DNA of 64,000 nt. It comes from an uncultured Rhodopila sp. Its GTDB lineage: Bacteria > Pseudomonadota > Alphaproteobacteria > Acetobacterales > Acetobacteraceae. The stretch's first letter is position 1. Each line of letters begins with the position of its first letter. The stretch lies in the NCBI RefSeq assembly GCF_903944925.1, contig NZ_CAJATU010000076.1, positions 1 through 64,000 on the forward strand, in the 5' to 3' direction. Shown piece after piece: positions 51,877 to 61,541 of the stretch. Both the position numbers and the translations under genes were made by a program. The notes beneath the pieces are model-generated. The model was not told the DNA's origin. It saw only the letters and a program-made list of their open reading frames with translations, and searched no databases.

Positions 51877-54800
51877 CGGACAGGTCTGCCGGGTCGATCA
51901 CGCGCTGTACCGGGTGCAACATAAGGTCTGCGGTCTCATAGACGAGATTCGGCTCCAGGAAACGCAAACATGCAAGCGAGCGCGGGCAGTCTTCGGCCTT
52001 CGCCAGATAGCACGGACTGCAGCTCATGTTCCGCCGCAGCGCCACGGCATTCACGCCGATGGGGCCCCACTCGACCGGATCGACGACGCCGGAATGGATG
52101 CCGATGGTCGCGATGCCGATGGCGCTGGCGATGTGCTTGGGTCCGCTGTCGTTGCCGATATACAGCACGCAGGTCTTCAACAGCCGTGGCAGGTCCGCAA
52201 GCCTGGTTTGTCCCGCCACGGTGGCCATCCGGCCGGGATACAACCCGGTCCGCAGCAGCATGTCGGCGATCTCGACTTCGTCCGGGCCGCCGACGAGCAG
52301 GATGTTCACGTCGTGGTTTTCGATCAGCAGATCGATCAGCGCGGAGAAATGCTCCGTCGGCCACTGCTTGGTGATGTTGCCGGCGCCCGGATGAATGGCG
52401 ATGACCGGCCGGTCGAACAGCGCCTGCACATGTTCCGGCATTTCCGTCCGCGGCATCGGCGCCGGCTCGGGTTGCATGACGGCACGGTCGTTCTCGGTGG
52501 CATGTCCGATCGCGTCGATCAGGCCGATGAGATCGTCCACGACATGGCTGCGCTTGCGCTGCAGGCTCCGATCGCCGTCCCAGTTCACCGCTATATCGAG
52601 GAAGGGGTATTGGCCGAGATGGTCGAAACCGGCGAGGAAGCGCGCGCCGGTATATTTCAGCACGTCCCGTGTCGACGGCTGCTTGCGCAAATCGACCGCC
52701 AGATCGAAATGGTATGGCCGAAGTTGCTCCGCCAGTTCCTGATAGTCTTCGGGGACCAGTTCGCGCTCGCCGAGCTGCGACCGGGCGTGGAAGAAGGCAA
52801 ACGGAATGAATTCGTCGATCGACGGCTCCAGCGCGATGAAGGCTTGCGATGCCGGTCCGGCCAGAACCGTCAGACGCGCCTGCGGGAACATCGCCCTCAG
52901 CCGCCGTATCGGCGGCAGCGCGGTGACGAAATCGCCGATATGGTCGAGCTTGACCACAAGGATGCGCTCGACCTCGTGCCGATGGAACAGCGGCGTGCCG
53001 CACGCCACCCATTGCACCGGCTCATCGTCGGGCCGGTAATCGTCGGCATGACGCGACAGCCGCGGATTGAAATACGGGTCGCCTGCGGCGAACGTCGTCT
53101 TCCACGCCGCATCGAAATGCGTCAGGTCGAACACGTCCTTCATGCCCGCCCGGCTGGCGAGTTCGTAATGAATAAGCGATGCGTACGGCGTGAACACGGT
53201 CAGCAGGCCGGCGCGATGCGCCCGCAGGCAAAAATCCAGGTCGTTGTTGGTGATCTGGTGCGCCTCATCGAAGCCGCCAAGCCGCTCGAACACGTCCCGC
53301 CGCACCAGCATGCAGGCGCCGGTAACGGCGATGACGTTGCGTTGCGTCAGATTGAGGCCGAAGTAGCCGGGATCGTCGTGGGCAGCGAAACGGAACGCAT
53401 GGCGGCCGATGCCGTTATTGGCCAGAAACATGCCCGCATGCTGGACCTTGCCGTCACGGTACAGCAACTGCGGCCCGGCGATGCCGACTTCCGGCCGCTG
53501 GACATGCTCCAGCAAAGCATCCAGCCAGCCCTCCTGGGTAATTTCCATGTCATCGTTGAGAAACAAAAAGTAGTCGCCGTCGGCGACCCCGGTGGCGCGG
53601 TTGTTGAAGATCGACCAGTTGAACGTCCCCGGGATATCGACGATCTTGTCGGCGTGCTGCGGCAGCCAGGTCTTCCAGGCGACATTCGATTCCGGGATGT
53701 TGTCGATGACGATGATCTCGAAGTTCCGGTAGGCGGTTTTCGCACGCAAGGTCGAAATGATCGTTTCGATGTAGCCGCTTGCCGCGCAGGTCGGGATGAT
53801 GATGGAAACCTTGCCCGCCGCCGACAGCAGCGTGCGCCGAACCCGCCAGGTGCCGTGGATCGGGGACGCGATCACTTCCCCGGCGATCCCGCGGCGCTCC
53901 AGCGCGCGCTCCAGCGCCGATCGCTCCTGCTCCGGCGTATCCGGATCCATGACGCCGCGCTGGCACAGCAGTTTGGGCACGTGGCGGACGGAAGCCGCCA
54001 GTTCCGCGCATCGCAGGACCAGATCATACTCGCCGCGCGATACCAGGGATGCGGCCGAGGCTTCGGTCTGCGCCAGCAGAGCGGACGTCACGACCCACGG
54101 CCGGCCGAAATAGTTGGTGGACAGCATCAGGTCCGGCGAGAAATCCGGCTTGAAGAACGGTTCCCGATCGCCACTGACCGGACTGAGCCGCACCTCGTCG
54201 CCATACAGCATATCGGCTTCGGGATGCACGCCGCCGGCAACGGCCAGTTCCAGCAGCGCATCGGCCCCGGGTTCATCGCCGGGTAACAGGAACCCATGCA
54301 GCACACTGCGTCCATCCCCGGCCCGCGCGAACGGTGCGGTCCACGCGTCGCTGTCCGATGGAGTGACAACGCCGAGGCGGCCGGCCGGATGGGGAAATTC
54401 GTTACTGATAATGTCGCGTACGGCCGACGCGGTTTCGTCATCGTCGGCGAAAACCACGGCGCTCCAATCGAGGTAGGCTTGCGAGCGCAAGGCATCGAAC
54501 GTGGCGCGGAGACGTTTGCCGTCGATCGCGGAGTCCTGGCGCAGAATGAACCGAAAGGCCGGCCGGTAGTCCATGCCGGCCAGGAATGCCAGCATCATGT
54601 CGGCCTCCACCCGCGGCACCCGCCGGCGAATGCCCGACAGATCCTGCTGGTCCTCCGACTTCTTCACCGTGATGCCGAATGCGCGGCTCAAGATCTCGCC
54701 GCTGTTGGCCTGGACCTGCAATCTGATCGTATGATCGCCATCCTTCAGGCTGCGCGGCGGACAGTGGAAGGCATAGCCGGCCCGCAACGAATTCGGCCAT

Positions 54801-56365
54801 TCCGGGAAGGCCGCTCCGACGTCCTGGCGCGCCAGGCCATGGTGCGCGTCGCCGAGCCGCTGGTCATCCAGGAACACCTCGAATTTGGCGATGCCCGAGC
54901 GCGATAGCAGCCAGCCGTCAATCGTGAGCCGTCCGGTGATCGTGGCCGATGCCTTGCCGTTCGTCAGCCCGGGCGAGTCGAGTTCGAAGCGGAATTCCGA
55001 GACCTGTTCAGGTTCGGGCTCGCTGACCGCGGCCGGTGGCGCTGCCGGGAGCGATTGCAGCGCCGACGCAACGACATCCATGTCCTGGCGCCGCTGTTCG
55101 TTGCGTCTGTTGTAGACGACTACGCTGACCCGGTATCCGCCGGAGACCCGATCGCGAATCTTGCGGTCGAACCTGAACCCCGACAAATGCGCCAGCGGGA
55201 TGGATTTGAAGATACCGCCGACATCCGGACGGTCGAACCCATAGGTGGCCAGACCGACTTCCTGGTCGTCCAGCAGCACGCAGACCCTCGCGATACCTGC
55301 CGGGCAGGTCGCCCAGCCGCTCAACGACAACGTTCCGTCGCCTTCGAGTTGGGCTTCGTCGCAATACATTTCGATCTTGGCGGCCTCTGCCTCGCTCTCC
55401 GGCGGAGACGACTCCGCGCCGTCGCCGGCAGGCTCATCGGCTCCTGCCGGCGGCGGCGACACCGCGAGGATGGGCGGAGCATACCCCGGGGGTGCATCCG
55501 CGGCGGGAAGCGCACCCCCCCGAGGCGACGACTCTTCCGGCCGGGGCGCCTTCGCCGGACCCGAAAGGCGTTTTGGCAAACGTTCGATCGGAATGGCGCA
55601 TTCATGCCCATAGCCGTTCGCGCATCCCACCTGCACTCTGATGGTTTCAAAGCCCGGCGCGGCCTCATCCAACTGCAACTGGAAGGAAAAGCCCGACAGG
55701 CTGGCGTTCGGGTAGCCCTTGAAGGCGGCCGCGACATCTTCGCGGTCTTCGCCGAAATAGGCACTCCCGAGATGTTCTGTCCCCGCGAATACCTCAACCG
55801 CCAGTACCGGCGCAAACGAAAGTGCCCAACCGCGGACCGATAGCAGGTCGTCGCCGTCGACCCAGGCCCGCTCGACGTACATCAGAACGTAGGGCCTGGC
55901 GGCCCCGCCTTCCGCGGGAGGGCGCGAAGGGCCTGACACGAAGGAAACCGGCGGTTCGGCAACCGGATCGAGGTCGACCTCGAAGTCTTCCGTATGGTCC
56001 AGTCCGTTATCGGTACGCGCAATCAGTTGAAAACGACAACGCTCACCATCTCCGCGCGGCTGGCGCGGCAGGTTGAATCGGAAAGCCCGGTGGTGCCCCG
56101 GCGAACCGTCCGCCGCGGGTTCCTTGGCCGCACGCTCGGTCTGGCCATAGAACGAGACGCCGGCTACCTGATCGCCGATTTGCAGCCTGGTTTCCGCCAG
56201 CGGCAGATCGCTGACGACCCGGCCGCAGATTGTGATGTCAAAACGGTTGCGGACGAAGCCACCGGCCACCGCGGGATCGATTTCGATCAGAACGACCGGA
56301 TCGGACATTCCATCCGCTGACGGTTCAGCGGATATGTCATCAAGCGCCGGGTGGTTATGCGTCAT
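51869..56365 (-). CDS. Giant multidomain glycosyltransferase (beta-sandwich modules + GT2-like + GT2 + GT9)
   Basis: The 1498 residues divide as follows. Residues 1-565 hold three or four beta-sandwich modules with a repeated pattern (LSVRGWALSFAP, LSLSGWATCPAGI, LTIDGWLLSRSGI; each followed by a strand and GxxxxDVxxxF), separated by Pro-rich linkers. From about 586 comes a GT-A-like domain with YGDEVRLSPVSG and FKPDFSPDLMLSTNY. A GT2 domain begins near 851 (VSIIIPTCAASGY, FLNDDMEITQEGW, NDLDFCLRAHRAG). A GT9 heptosyltransferase-like domain begins near 1133 (ERILVVKLDHIGDFVTALPP, IAIHPGAGNITKQWP, IGNDSGPKHIA). It probably builds a surface polysaccharide or glycosylates proteins. cysQ overlaps its end by 8 nt. 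Confidence 0.85.
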   Translation of the reverse strand: MTHNHPALDDISAEPSADGMSDPVVLIEIDPAVAGGFVRNRFDITICGRVVSDLPLAETRLQIGDQVAGVSFYGQTERAAKEPAADGSPGHHRAFRFNLPRQPRGDGERCRFQLIARTDNGLDHTEDFEVDLDPVAEPPVSFVSGPSRPPAEGGAARPYVLMYVERAWVDGDDLLSVRGWALSFAPVLAVEVFAGTEHLGSAYFGEDREDVAAAFKGYPNASLSGFSFQLQLDEAAPGFETIRVQVGCANGYGHECAIPIERLPKRLSGPAKAPRPEESSPRGGALPAADAPPGYAPPILAVSPPPAGADEPAGDGAESSPPESEAEAAKIEMYCDEAQLEGDGTLSLSGWATCPAGIARVCVLLDDQEVGLATYGFDRPDVGGIFKSIPLAHLSGFRFDRKIRDRVSGGYRVSVVVYNRRNEQRRQDMDVVASALQSLPAAPPAAVSEPEPEQVSEFRFELDSPGLTNGKASATITGRLTIDGWLLSRSGIAKFEVFLDDQRLGDAHHGLARQDVGAAFPEWPNSLRAGYAFHCPPRSLKDGDHTIRLQVQANSGEILSRAFGITVKKSEDQQDLSGIRRRVPRVEADMMLAFLAGMDYRPAFRFILRQDSAIDGKRLRATFDALRSQAYLDWSAVVFADDDETASAVRDIISNEFPHPAGRLGVVTPSDSDAWTAPFARAGDGRSVLHGFLLPGDEPGADALLELAVAGGVHPEADMLYGDEVRLSPVSGDREPFFKPDFSPDLMLSTNYFGRPWVVTSALLAQTEASAASLVSRGEYDLVLRCAELAASVRHVPKLLCQRGVMDPDTPEQERSALERALERRGIAGEVIASPIHGTWRVRRTLLSAAGKVSIIIPTCAASGYIETIISTLRAKTAYRNFEIIVIDNIPESNVAWKTWLPQHADKIVDIPGTFNWSIFNNRATGVADGDYFLFLNDDMEITQEGWLDALLEHVQRPEVGIAGPQLLYRDGKVQHAGMFLANNGIGRHAFRFAAHDDPGYFGLNLTQRNVIAVTGACMLVRRDVFERLGGFDEAHQITNNDLDFCLRAHRAGLLTVFTPYASLIHYELASRAGMKDVFDLTHFDAAWKTTFAAGDPYFNPRLSRHADDYRPDDEPVQWVACGTPLFHRHEVERILVVKLDHIGDFVTALPPIRRLRAMFPQARLTVLAGPASQAFIALEPSIDEFIPFAFFHARSQLGERELVPEDYQELAEQLRPYHFDLAVDLRKQPSTRDVLKYTGARFLAGFDHLGQYPFLDIAVNWDGDRSLQRKRSHVVDDLIGLIDAIGHATENDRAVMQPEPAPMPRTEMPEHVQALFDRPVIAIHPGAGNITKQWPTEHFSALIDLLIENHDVNILLVGGPDEVEIADMLLRTGLYPGRMATVAGQTRLADLPRLLKTCVLYIGNDSGPKHIASAIGIATIGIHSGVVDPVEWGPIGVNAVALRRNMSCSPCYLAKAEDCPRSLACLRFLEPNLVYETADLMLHPVQRVIDPADLSDA

Positions 56366-56469
56366 GCCGACAAATATCCCAGCTTATCTCTCGGGGCGGG
56401 CACCGTCCTGCAGCCGGGGCACCGAAAACAGGCCGATAGCCGCGCCCGGCGCAGGACCCGGGGCCGAGG

Positions 56470-56865
56470 TCACAAGCCGAACGGAAGCCGTCCCTCGCTA
56501 TATCCGTCTTTGTCGAAATGCTCCTGCGCAGACGTAACAATGCCGGTGCGGATGCTTTCGGCAACGTCGGGATTCTCCGTCAGATACCACTTTTCATCGA
56601 TCACGATGGGAAACGGCCGGCGCCCTTCGAAGTAGCCGTCATCGACAAAATGCTGCCGCGCGGAGCGGACGCTGCCCTCTTTGATGGCCTGGCCGATATC
56701 TTCGTAGGTGCGGACGTACCAGGCTTCATCGACCTCGATCCCGCGGATCAAGGTCTTCAGAAGCTTTACGAAATCCTCATACGATACGTTGACCCGAAGC
56801 TCCCCCCGAACCGTGGAGATCTCGATCGAGCGGCGAATCAATTCAAAGGGCGGGAGATATTTCAC
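56470..56865 (-). CDS. Small repeat protein upstream of the giant glycosyltransferase
   Basis: A 131-residue protein with a duplicated unit: VDEAWYVRTYEDIGQAIKEG..SARQHFVDDGYFEGRRP, then IDEKWYLTENPDVAESIRTG..SAQEHFDKDGYSEGRLP. I start it at GTG 56865, which has a strong AAGGAG 5 nt upstream; longer frames would run into the hldE promoter. This WYLxxNPDVA...HFxxxGxxEGR motif often accompanies or is fused to glycosyltransferases. The gene leads the minus-strand run and is 104 bp before the giant enzyme. Confidence 0.75.
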   Translation of the reverse strand: MKYLPPFELIRRSIEISTVRGELRVNVSYEDFVKLLKTLIRGIEVDEAWYVRTYEDIGQAIKEGSVRSARQHFVDDGYFEGRRPFPIVIDEKWYLTENPDVAESIRTGIVTSAQEHFDKDGYSEGRLPFGL

Positions 56866-57040
56866 GGGCTCTCCTTCAGGAACGGAACGCGCAGGCAACT
56901 GCGTCGGCGAAGCGGCCCCTGCATAGCGATTTCGTGACCCCGATGGAACAGTGTTGTGGTTGTTTTTTTGCACGTGCAGCATTTCCTGCACCCTGCTATT
57001 GGGTCGATGCTTGCCATCGCCCCTGATCGAGGATCGCCGC

Positions 57041-58549
57041 ATGACCACCATCCCGGCGGACGCAGACCGGATGCTGCCGCCCACCGATATCGAACTCGCC
57101 GCCATCGTCCGGAACTTTCACGCCGCACGTGTGCTGGTCATTGGCGACATCATCCTGGATCGATACGTCACCGGCGCGGTTCACCGGCTGTCGCCCGAAG
57201 CACCCATCCCGGTGCTGCGGCCGTCCGATGACCGCTCGACACTTGGCGGGGCGGCCAACGTGGCGCTCAACATCGCAACTCTCGGCGGCCAGGCGGTAAT
57301 CGTGGGCGTTATCGGCAACGACGCGGCCGGGGCGGAGGTGGAGCGGCTGGTCGGGGCAACGCGCGGCATGGCCGCCGCGCTGGTGCGCGTTTCCAACCGG
57401 CCAACCACGGCGAAAACCCGGTTCATGACCGGATCGCATCAGCTTTTGCGCCTGGATGAGGAAACCACCGCTCCGCTCGATGCCGCCGGTTCGGCGGCGC
57501 TGCTGGAAGCGGTGGAAACCAGCCTGGCCGGGGCGGATGTCGTCGTGCTGTCGGACTACGCCAAGGGCGTGCTGTGCGACGGCGTGCTGGATGCCATCCT
57601 GGCGCTGGCGGCGCGCGACGGCCGAATCGTGATCGCCGATCCGAAGCGGCCCGATTTCGCCGCCTATCGCGGAGCCACGATCCTGACCCCGAATGAGCAT
57701 GAAGTGCGGCTGGCCACCCGCATCGAAGCGGATCAGGACATTGCAGCCGATCGAGCCGGCAAGATGGCGTTGCAGGCGACCGGCGGTGAGGCGGTGTTGG
57801 TGACCCGCTCGGCGCGGGGCCTGACCCTGGTCCGCCGCGACGCGGACGCGCTGCACCTGCCGACACGCGCCCGCGAGGTCGCCGACGTGTCCGGAGCCGG
57901 CGACACGCTTGTTGCAGCGCTCGCAGTCGCGCTGGGCGCCGGTGCCGGGCTGCCGGAAGCCGCGATGCTGGCCAATGCGACCGCCGGGATTTCCGTCGGC
58001 AAGCAGGGAACCGCGACGGTGTCGCGGCAGGAACTGCTCGATGAGTTGCATCTGGCGGATCTGGTGCAAACCGACCGCAAGGTTGCCAGCCTTGAGGACG
58101 CCATCGAGAAAGTGGCCGATTGGCATCAGCGCGGGTTGAAGGTCGGGTTTGCGAATGGCTGCTTCGACCTGATCCATCCGGGCCATGTCCGCCTGCTCAG
58201 CGAGGCGCGCGCCGCCTGTGATCGCCTGATTGTCGCGCTGAACACCGATGCGTCGGTAAAGCGCCTGAAAGGACCGACGCGGCCGTTGCAGAATGAGGTG
58301 GCGCGGGCGACCGTGATGGCGTCGATGGCTCCGGTCGATCTGGTTATCCTGTTCGACGAGGACACGCCGCTGCAGGCGATCGAGGCGCTGCGGCCGGACG
58401 TGCTGGTGAAGGGGTCGGACTATACCGTCGATCAGGTGGTCGGAGGCGACCTCGTCCGCAATTGGGGCGGCAAGGTGGTGCTGGTGACGCTGCGGGAAGG
58501 CCATAGCACGACCGGAACGATCCGGCGGATGTCCAAGCCGGCGGAGTGA
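57041..58549 (+). CDS. hldE: Bifunctional heptose-7-phosphate kinase / heptose-1-phosphate adenylyltransferase
   Basis: The 502-residue enzyme makes ADP-heptose for lipopolysaccharide core. The N-terminal ribokinase-like domain starts VLVIGDIILDRYVTGAVHRLSPEAPIPVL, with the catalytic motif DVSGAGDTLVAAL near residue 285. The C-terminal cytidylyltransferase-like domain starts GFANGCFDLIHPGHVRLL near 370, with NTDASVKRLKGP and VLVKGSDYTVDQVVGG later. ATG 57041 follows GAGGATCG. The GT9 domain of the divergent giant enzyme belongs to the heptosyltransferase superfamily, so the two may be related in function. Confidence 0.96.
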   Translation: MTTIPADADRMLPPTDIELAAIVRNFHAARVLVIGDIILDRYVTGAVHRLSPEAPIPVLRPSDDRSTLGGAANVALNIATLGGQAVIVGVIGNDAAGAEVERLVGATRGMAAALVRVSNRPTTAKTRFMTGSHQLLRLDEETTAPLDAAGSAALLEAVETSLAGADVVVLSDYAKGVLCDGVLDAILALAARDGRIVIADPKRPDFAAYRGATILTPNEHEVRLATRIEADQDIAADRAGKMALQATGGEAVLVTRSARGLTLVRRDADALHLPTRAREVADVSGAGDTLVAALAVALGAGAGLPEAAMLANATAGISVGKQGTATVSRQELLDELHLADLVQTDRKVASLEDAIEKVADWHQRGLKVGFANGCFDLIHPGHVRLLSEARAACDRLIVALNTDASVKRLKGPTRPLQNEVARATVMASMAPVDLVILFDEDTPLQAIEALRPDVLVKGSDYTVDQVVGGDLVRNWGGKVVLVTLREGHSTTGTIRRMSKPAE

Positions 58550-58588
58550 GGCAAGCGCGTGGACGGTGCGATGGCGTCAGCCTCAACG

Positions 58589-58620
58589 TCATGGGCGGGC
58601 GTCTCCCGGCCATGACGCTA
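58589..58620. repeat. Dispersed palindromic repeat, copy 5
   Basis: CGTCATGGGCGGG and CCCGGCCATGACG form 13-bp arms with one mismatch and a 5-nt loop, in the convergent gap between hldE and metY. It could serve as a bidirectional transcription block. Confidence 0.7.
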
Positions 58621-58655
58621 AGGGCGGAGGCGCCTCGGCCGCGCCCCCTTCGCGC

Positions 58656-60461
58656 TCAGGTCCCCGCCAGCGCCTGGTCCAAATCGGCCATCAAATCCTC
58701 CGCCGTCTCCAATCCGATCGACAGCCGGATCACGTCGGGTCCGGCGCCGGCGGCGATCCGCTGTTCCTCGGTCAACTGCCGGTGGGTCGTGGACGCCGGA
58801 TGCAGAATCAGGCTGCGGGTATCGCCGATATTCGCCAAATGCGAGAACAGCCCGACGCTCTCGACCAGCCTGATCCCGGCCTCGTAACCGCCCTTGACGC
58901 CGAAAGTGAACACCGCCCCTGCCCCCTTCGGCAGGTATTTCCGTGCCAGCGCCCGATACGGACTGCTCTCCAGCCCGGCATAGGACACCCGGGCGACGCG
59001 CGGATGCGCGGCCAGGAACTCCGCGACCGCCTGAGCATTCGCACAGTGCCGCTCCATCCGCACATGCAGCGTTTCGATGCCGGTGATGGTCAGGAACGCG
59101 TTCATCGGCGCCATCGACGGCCCGTAGTCGCGCAGCGCCACCGCCCGCGCCTTGGTGGTGAAGGCGAAATCGCCGAAATTCTCGTAGAACCGCAGGCCGT
59201 GATAGGCCGGTTCCGGCTCCGTCATCGACGGGAATTTTCCCCCCTGCGCCCAGTCGAACTTGCCCGACTCCACCACGATGCCACCCATCGAGTTACCGTG
59301 GCCGGCGAGGAACTTGGTGGTGGAGTGGGTGACGATGTCCGCCCCCCACTCGAACGGGCGGCACAGGTACGGCGTCGCCAGGGTGTTATCGACGATCAGC
59401 GGCAGCCCCGCCGCGTGCGCGATCTCGGCGATCGCCGCCAGGTCGACGATCACGCCGCCGGGGTTGGCCAGGCTCTCGACGAAGATCGCCTTGCACTTCG
59501 GCGTCAGGGCGCGGCGGAAGTTCTCCGGGTCCGCCGGATCGACGAAGTGGCAGGTCCAGCCCAGCTTCTTGAACGACAGCCCGAACTGCGTCAGCGAGCC
59601 GCCATACAGGTTGCGCGAGGCCAGGAACTCATCGCCCGGTTCCATCAAGGTGGCGAACACCAGGAACTGTGCGGCGTGACCGGAGGCGGCGGCGACCGAG
59701 GCGCGCCCACCCTCCAGGCTGGCGACCCGTTCCTCCAGCACCGCCACGGTCGGGTTGGTCAGGCGGGAGTAGATGTAGCCGAAATTGTGCAGGTTGAACA
59801 AAGACGCCGCGTGATCGACATCATCGAACACATAGGCTGTCGTCTGGTATATCGGCGTGGCGCGGGCGCCGGTCGCCGGATCGGGCGAAGCGCCGGCATG
59901 CACCGCCCGGGTTTCGAAGCCGTAGCTGACATTTGCCGCCGGCAATGACCGCGGCTTGCGCGCGCGATCCGTCGGCGGCTGCGCGGCGCGGTTGCGGATG
60001 ATGCCGGAGTTGACGCCGCTCCAGGACAGTTCCCCGCCGAGGCGGCCGAACTCGATCTTCGGGCAGCGGTTCATGATGACCGTCAGGCCGGCGGCCTCGG
60101 CTTTCGCCGCCGCCTCATCGTTGCGCACGCCGAGCTGCATCCACACCACCTTGGCGCAGATGGCGATGGCGTCGTCGATGATCGGGGCGACGGACTCGGA
60201 GGCGCGGAACACGTCCACCATGTCGATCGGGTCGGGAATGTCGCGCAGGCTGGCGTAGATGCGCTCGCCCAGCAGATCCTTGCCGGCGGTTCCGGGATTG
60301 ACCGGGATGACCCGGTAGCCTTTGCCCTGGAGGTACTTCATGACGAAGTAGCTCGGACGGTTCCAGTTGGAGGAGGCGCCGACCATGGCGATGGTCCGCA
60401 CGGTCGAGAGGATGCCGCGCAGCAGGGAGTCGGGATAGGGGATCGGGTCGAGTGGGGTCAT
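58656..60461 (-). CDS. metY: CoA-binding domain fused to O-acetylhomoserine sulfhydrylase
   Basis: 601 residues. The N-terminal 140 are a CoA_binding_2 Rossmann domain (TIAMVGASSNWNRPSYFVMKYLQGKGYRVIPVNPG, VVWMQLGVRNDEAA, VIMNRCPKIE). After a linker comes a full PLP enzyme of the Cys/Met metabolism family: FETRAVHAG, RATPIYQTTAYVFDD, YSRLTNPTVAVLEERVASLEGG, PLIVDNTLATPYLCRPFEWGAD, and the Schiff-base Lys in HSTTKFLAGHG near residue 382. It makes homocysteine from O-acetylhomoserine and sulfide. Fused CoA-binding domain suggests regulation by an acyl-CoA (inference). Confidence 0.92.
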   Translation of the reverse strand: MTPLDPIPYPDSLLRGILSTVRTIAMVGASSNWNRPSYFVMKYLQGKGYRVIPVNPGTAGKDLLGERIYASLRDIPDPIDMVDVFRASESVAPIIDDAIAICAKVVWMQLGVRNDEAAAKAEAAGLTVIMNRCPKIEFGRLGGELSWSGVNSGIIRNRAAQPPTDRARKPRSLPAANVSYGFETRAVHAGASPDPATGARATPIYQTTAYVFDDVDHAASLFNLHNFGYIYSRLTNPTVAVLEERVASLEGGRASVAAASGHAAQFLVFATLMEPGDEFLASRNLYGGSLTQFGLSFKKLGWTCHFVDPADPENFRRALTPKCKAIFVESLANPGGVIVDLAAIAEIAHAAGLPLIVDNTLATPYLCRPFEWGADIVTHSTTKFLAGHGNSMGGIVVESGKFDWAQGGKFPSMTEPEPAYHGLRFYENFGDFAFTTKARAVALRDYGPSMAPMNAFLTITGIETLHVRMERHCANAQAVAEFLAAHPRVARVSYAGLESSPYRALARKYLPKGAGAVFTFGVKGGYEAGIRLVESVGLFSHLANIGDTRSLILHPASTTHRQLTEEQRIAAGAGPDVIRLSIGLETAEDLMADLDQALAGT

Positions 60462-60581
60462 GCGCGCTATCCAGCTTCGGCTGTCGGGATGGTCAGCCTG
60501 CGGATCACCTGTAGCCGATCACGCATTGCATGTCTGCCTGGCCGCGACCTCGCCGGCGCCCCCCGGTCGGACTGAGTACGG

Positions 60582-61541
60582 TCAGTTGCCGGTGCAGGAT
60601 TGGCGCCGCGACAACAGGCCGAACGCCGCCCCGACCACCGCAAACAATTCCCGTCCGGCGCGGCGTGTCGGATGACGCAGCAACCCGGCCAGCCGCATCG
60701 CAGCGGAGCGGAAAGGCCTGCCCTGCATCTCCGCCAATTCGGCCGATGCGACGCAGACCCTGGCCTTGAAGATCCGTGCCGCCGAGCGGTTCTGGTCGCA
60801 GGCCCCGTCTCGAAACCGGTCCCCGATCATCTGGATGGCGGCGATGCGGCGATCCAGCTTCGCGCTCTTGTTGCCCGGCCGTTGCATCAGGTAGGTCACC
60901 AGCAGATCGGGATGGCAGCCCACCGGAGCGCATGCCGCGAGGCGCAGCCATAGGTCCCAGTCCTCGGTGGAGCGCAGGGTTTCGTCAAACCCGCCGACCC
61001 AGCGGAGAACATCGGTCCGAGCCATCACCGTGGACGTGCCGACAACGTTCTCCGCATAGATCTGCGCCAGCGCATCGTCACCCAACAGGAACGGTTCGGT
61101 GCGGTGTCCGTGGCGAGCCCGGTAGCGCGGCCAGAACGTGAAGCTGCTGCCGCGATCCTGTCCGGCCGGCGTGAGATGACGATAGTCGGTGAATGAAAAT
61201 CCGATCCGCGGGTTTTCCCGATGCATCCTGGTTTGCGCAGCGAGCTTTCCGGGATGCCACCAGTCATCCGCATCAAGAAAGGCGATCAGTGGCGCACGCG
61301 CGGCGGCGATGCCAAGATTTCTGGCCCGCGCCGAGTTGTGGCCCGGTCCTGCAAGAACCCGCAGCCGCCCATCGGCCACGCAACGATCGGCGAGCCATCC
61401 GACGCTTCCATCGGTCGATCCATCGTCGATGACGATGATTTCGACATTCGCTTCGGCACCGATCGAGGCGATCGCCTTTGGCAGGTAGCGAAGCGTGTCT
61501 CGCGTTGGGATGACAACGCTGACCGCCGGCACCGATGGCAT
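60582..61541 (-). CDS. Family 2 glycosyltransferase
   Basis: A 319-residue GT-A enzyme: VSVVIPTRDTLRYLPKAIASI, VEIIVIDDGSTDGSVGWL, RNLGIAAARAPLIAFLDADDWWHPGKL, and the acceptor-side VGGFDETLRSTEDWDLWLRLA. ATG 61541 is preferred over TTG 61559. The C-terminus is basic and helical. It stands upstream of metY on the same strand with a 120-bp gap. The acceptor is unknown. Confidence 0.88.
   Translation of the reverse strand: MPSVPAVSVVIPTRDTLRYLPKAIASIGAEANVEIIVIDDGSTDGSVGWLADRCVADGRLRVLAGPGHNSARARNLGIAAARAPLIAFLDADDWWHPGKLAAQTRMHRENPRIGFSFTDYRHLTPAGQDRGSSFTFWPRYRARHGHRTEPFLLGDDALAQIYAENVVGTSTVMARTDVLRWVGGFDETLRSTEDWDLWLRLAACAPVGCHPDLLVTYLMQRPGNKSAKLDRRIAAIQMIGDRFRDGACDQNRSAARIFKARVCVASAELAEMQGRPFRSAAMRLAGLLRHPTRRAGRELFAVVGAAFGLLSRRQSCTGN

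Noticed and set aside
56866-57105. Longer N-terminus of the small repeat protein
   Set aside because: It would overlap the hldE start on the other strand and bypass the strong ribosome site before GTG 56865.
60462-60581. SAM or SAH riboswitch upstream of metY
   Set aside because: I looked for conserved cores on the minus strand and saw none that I could defend.
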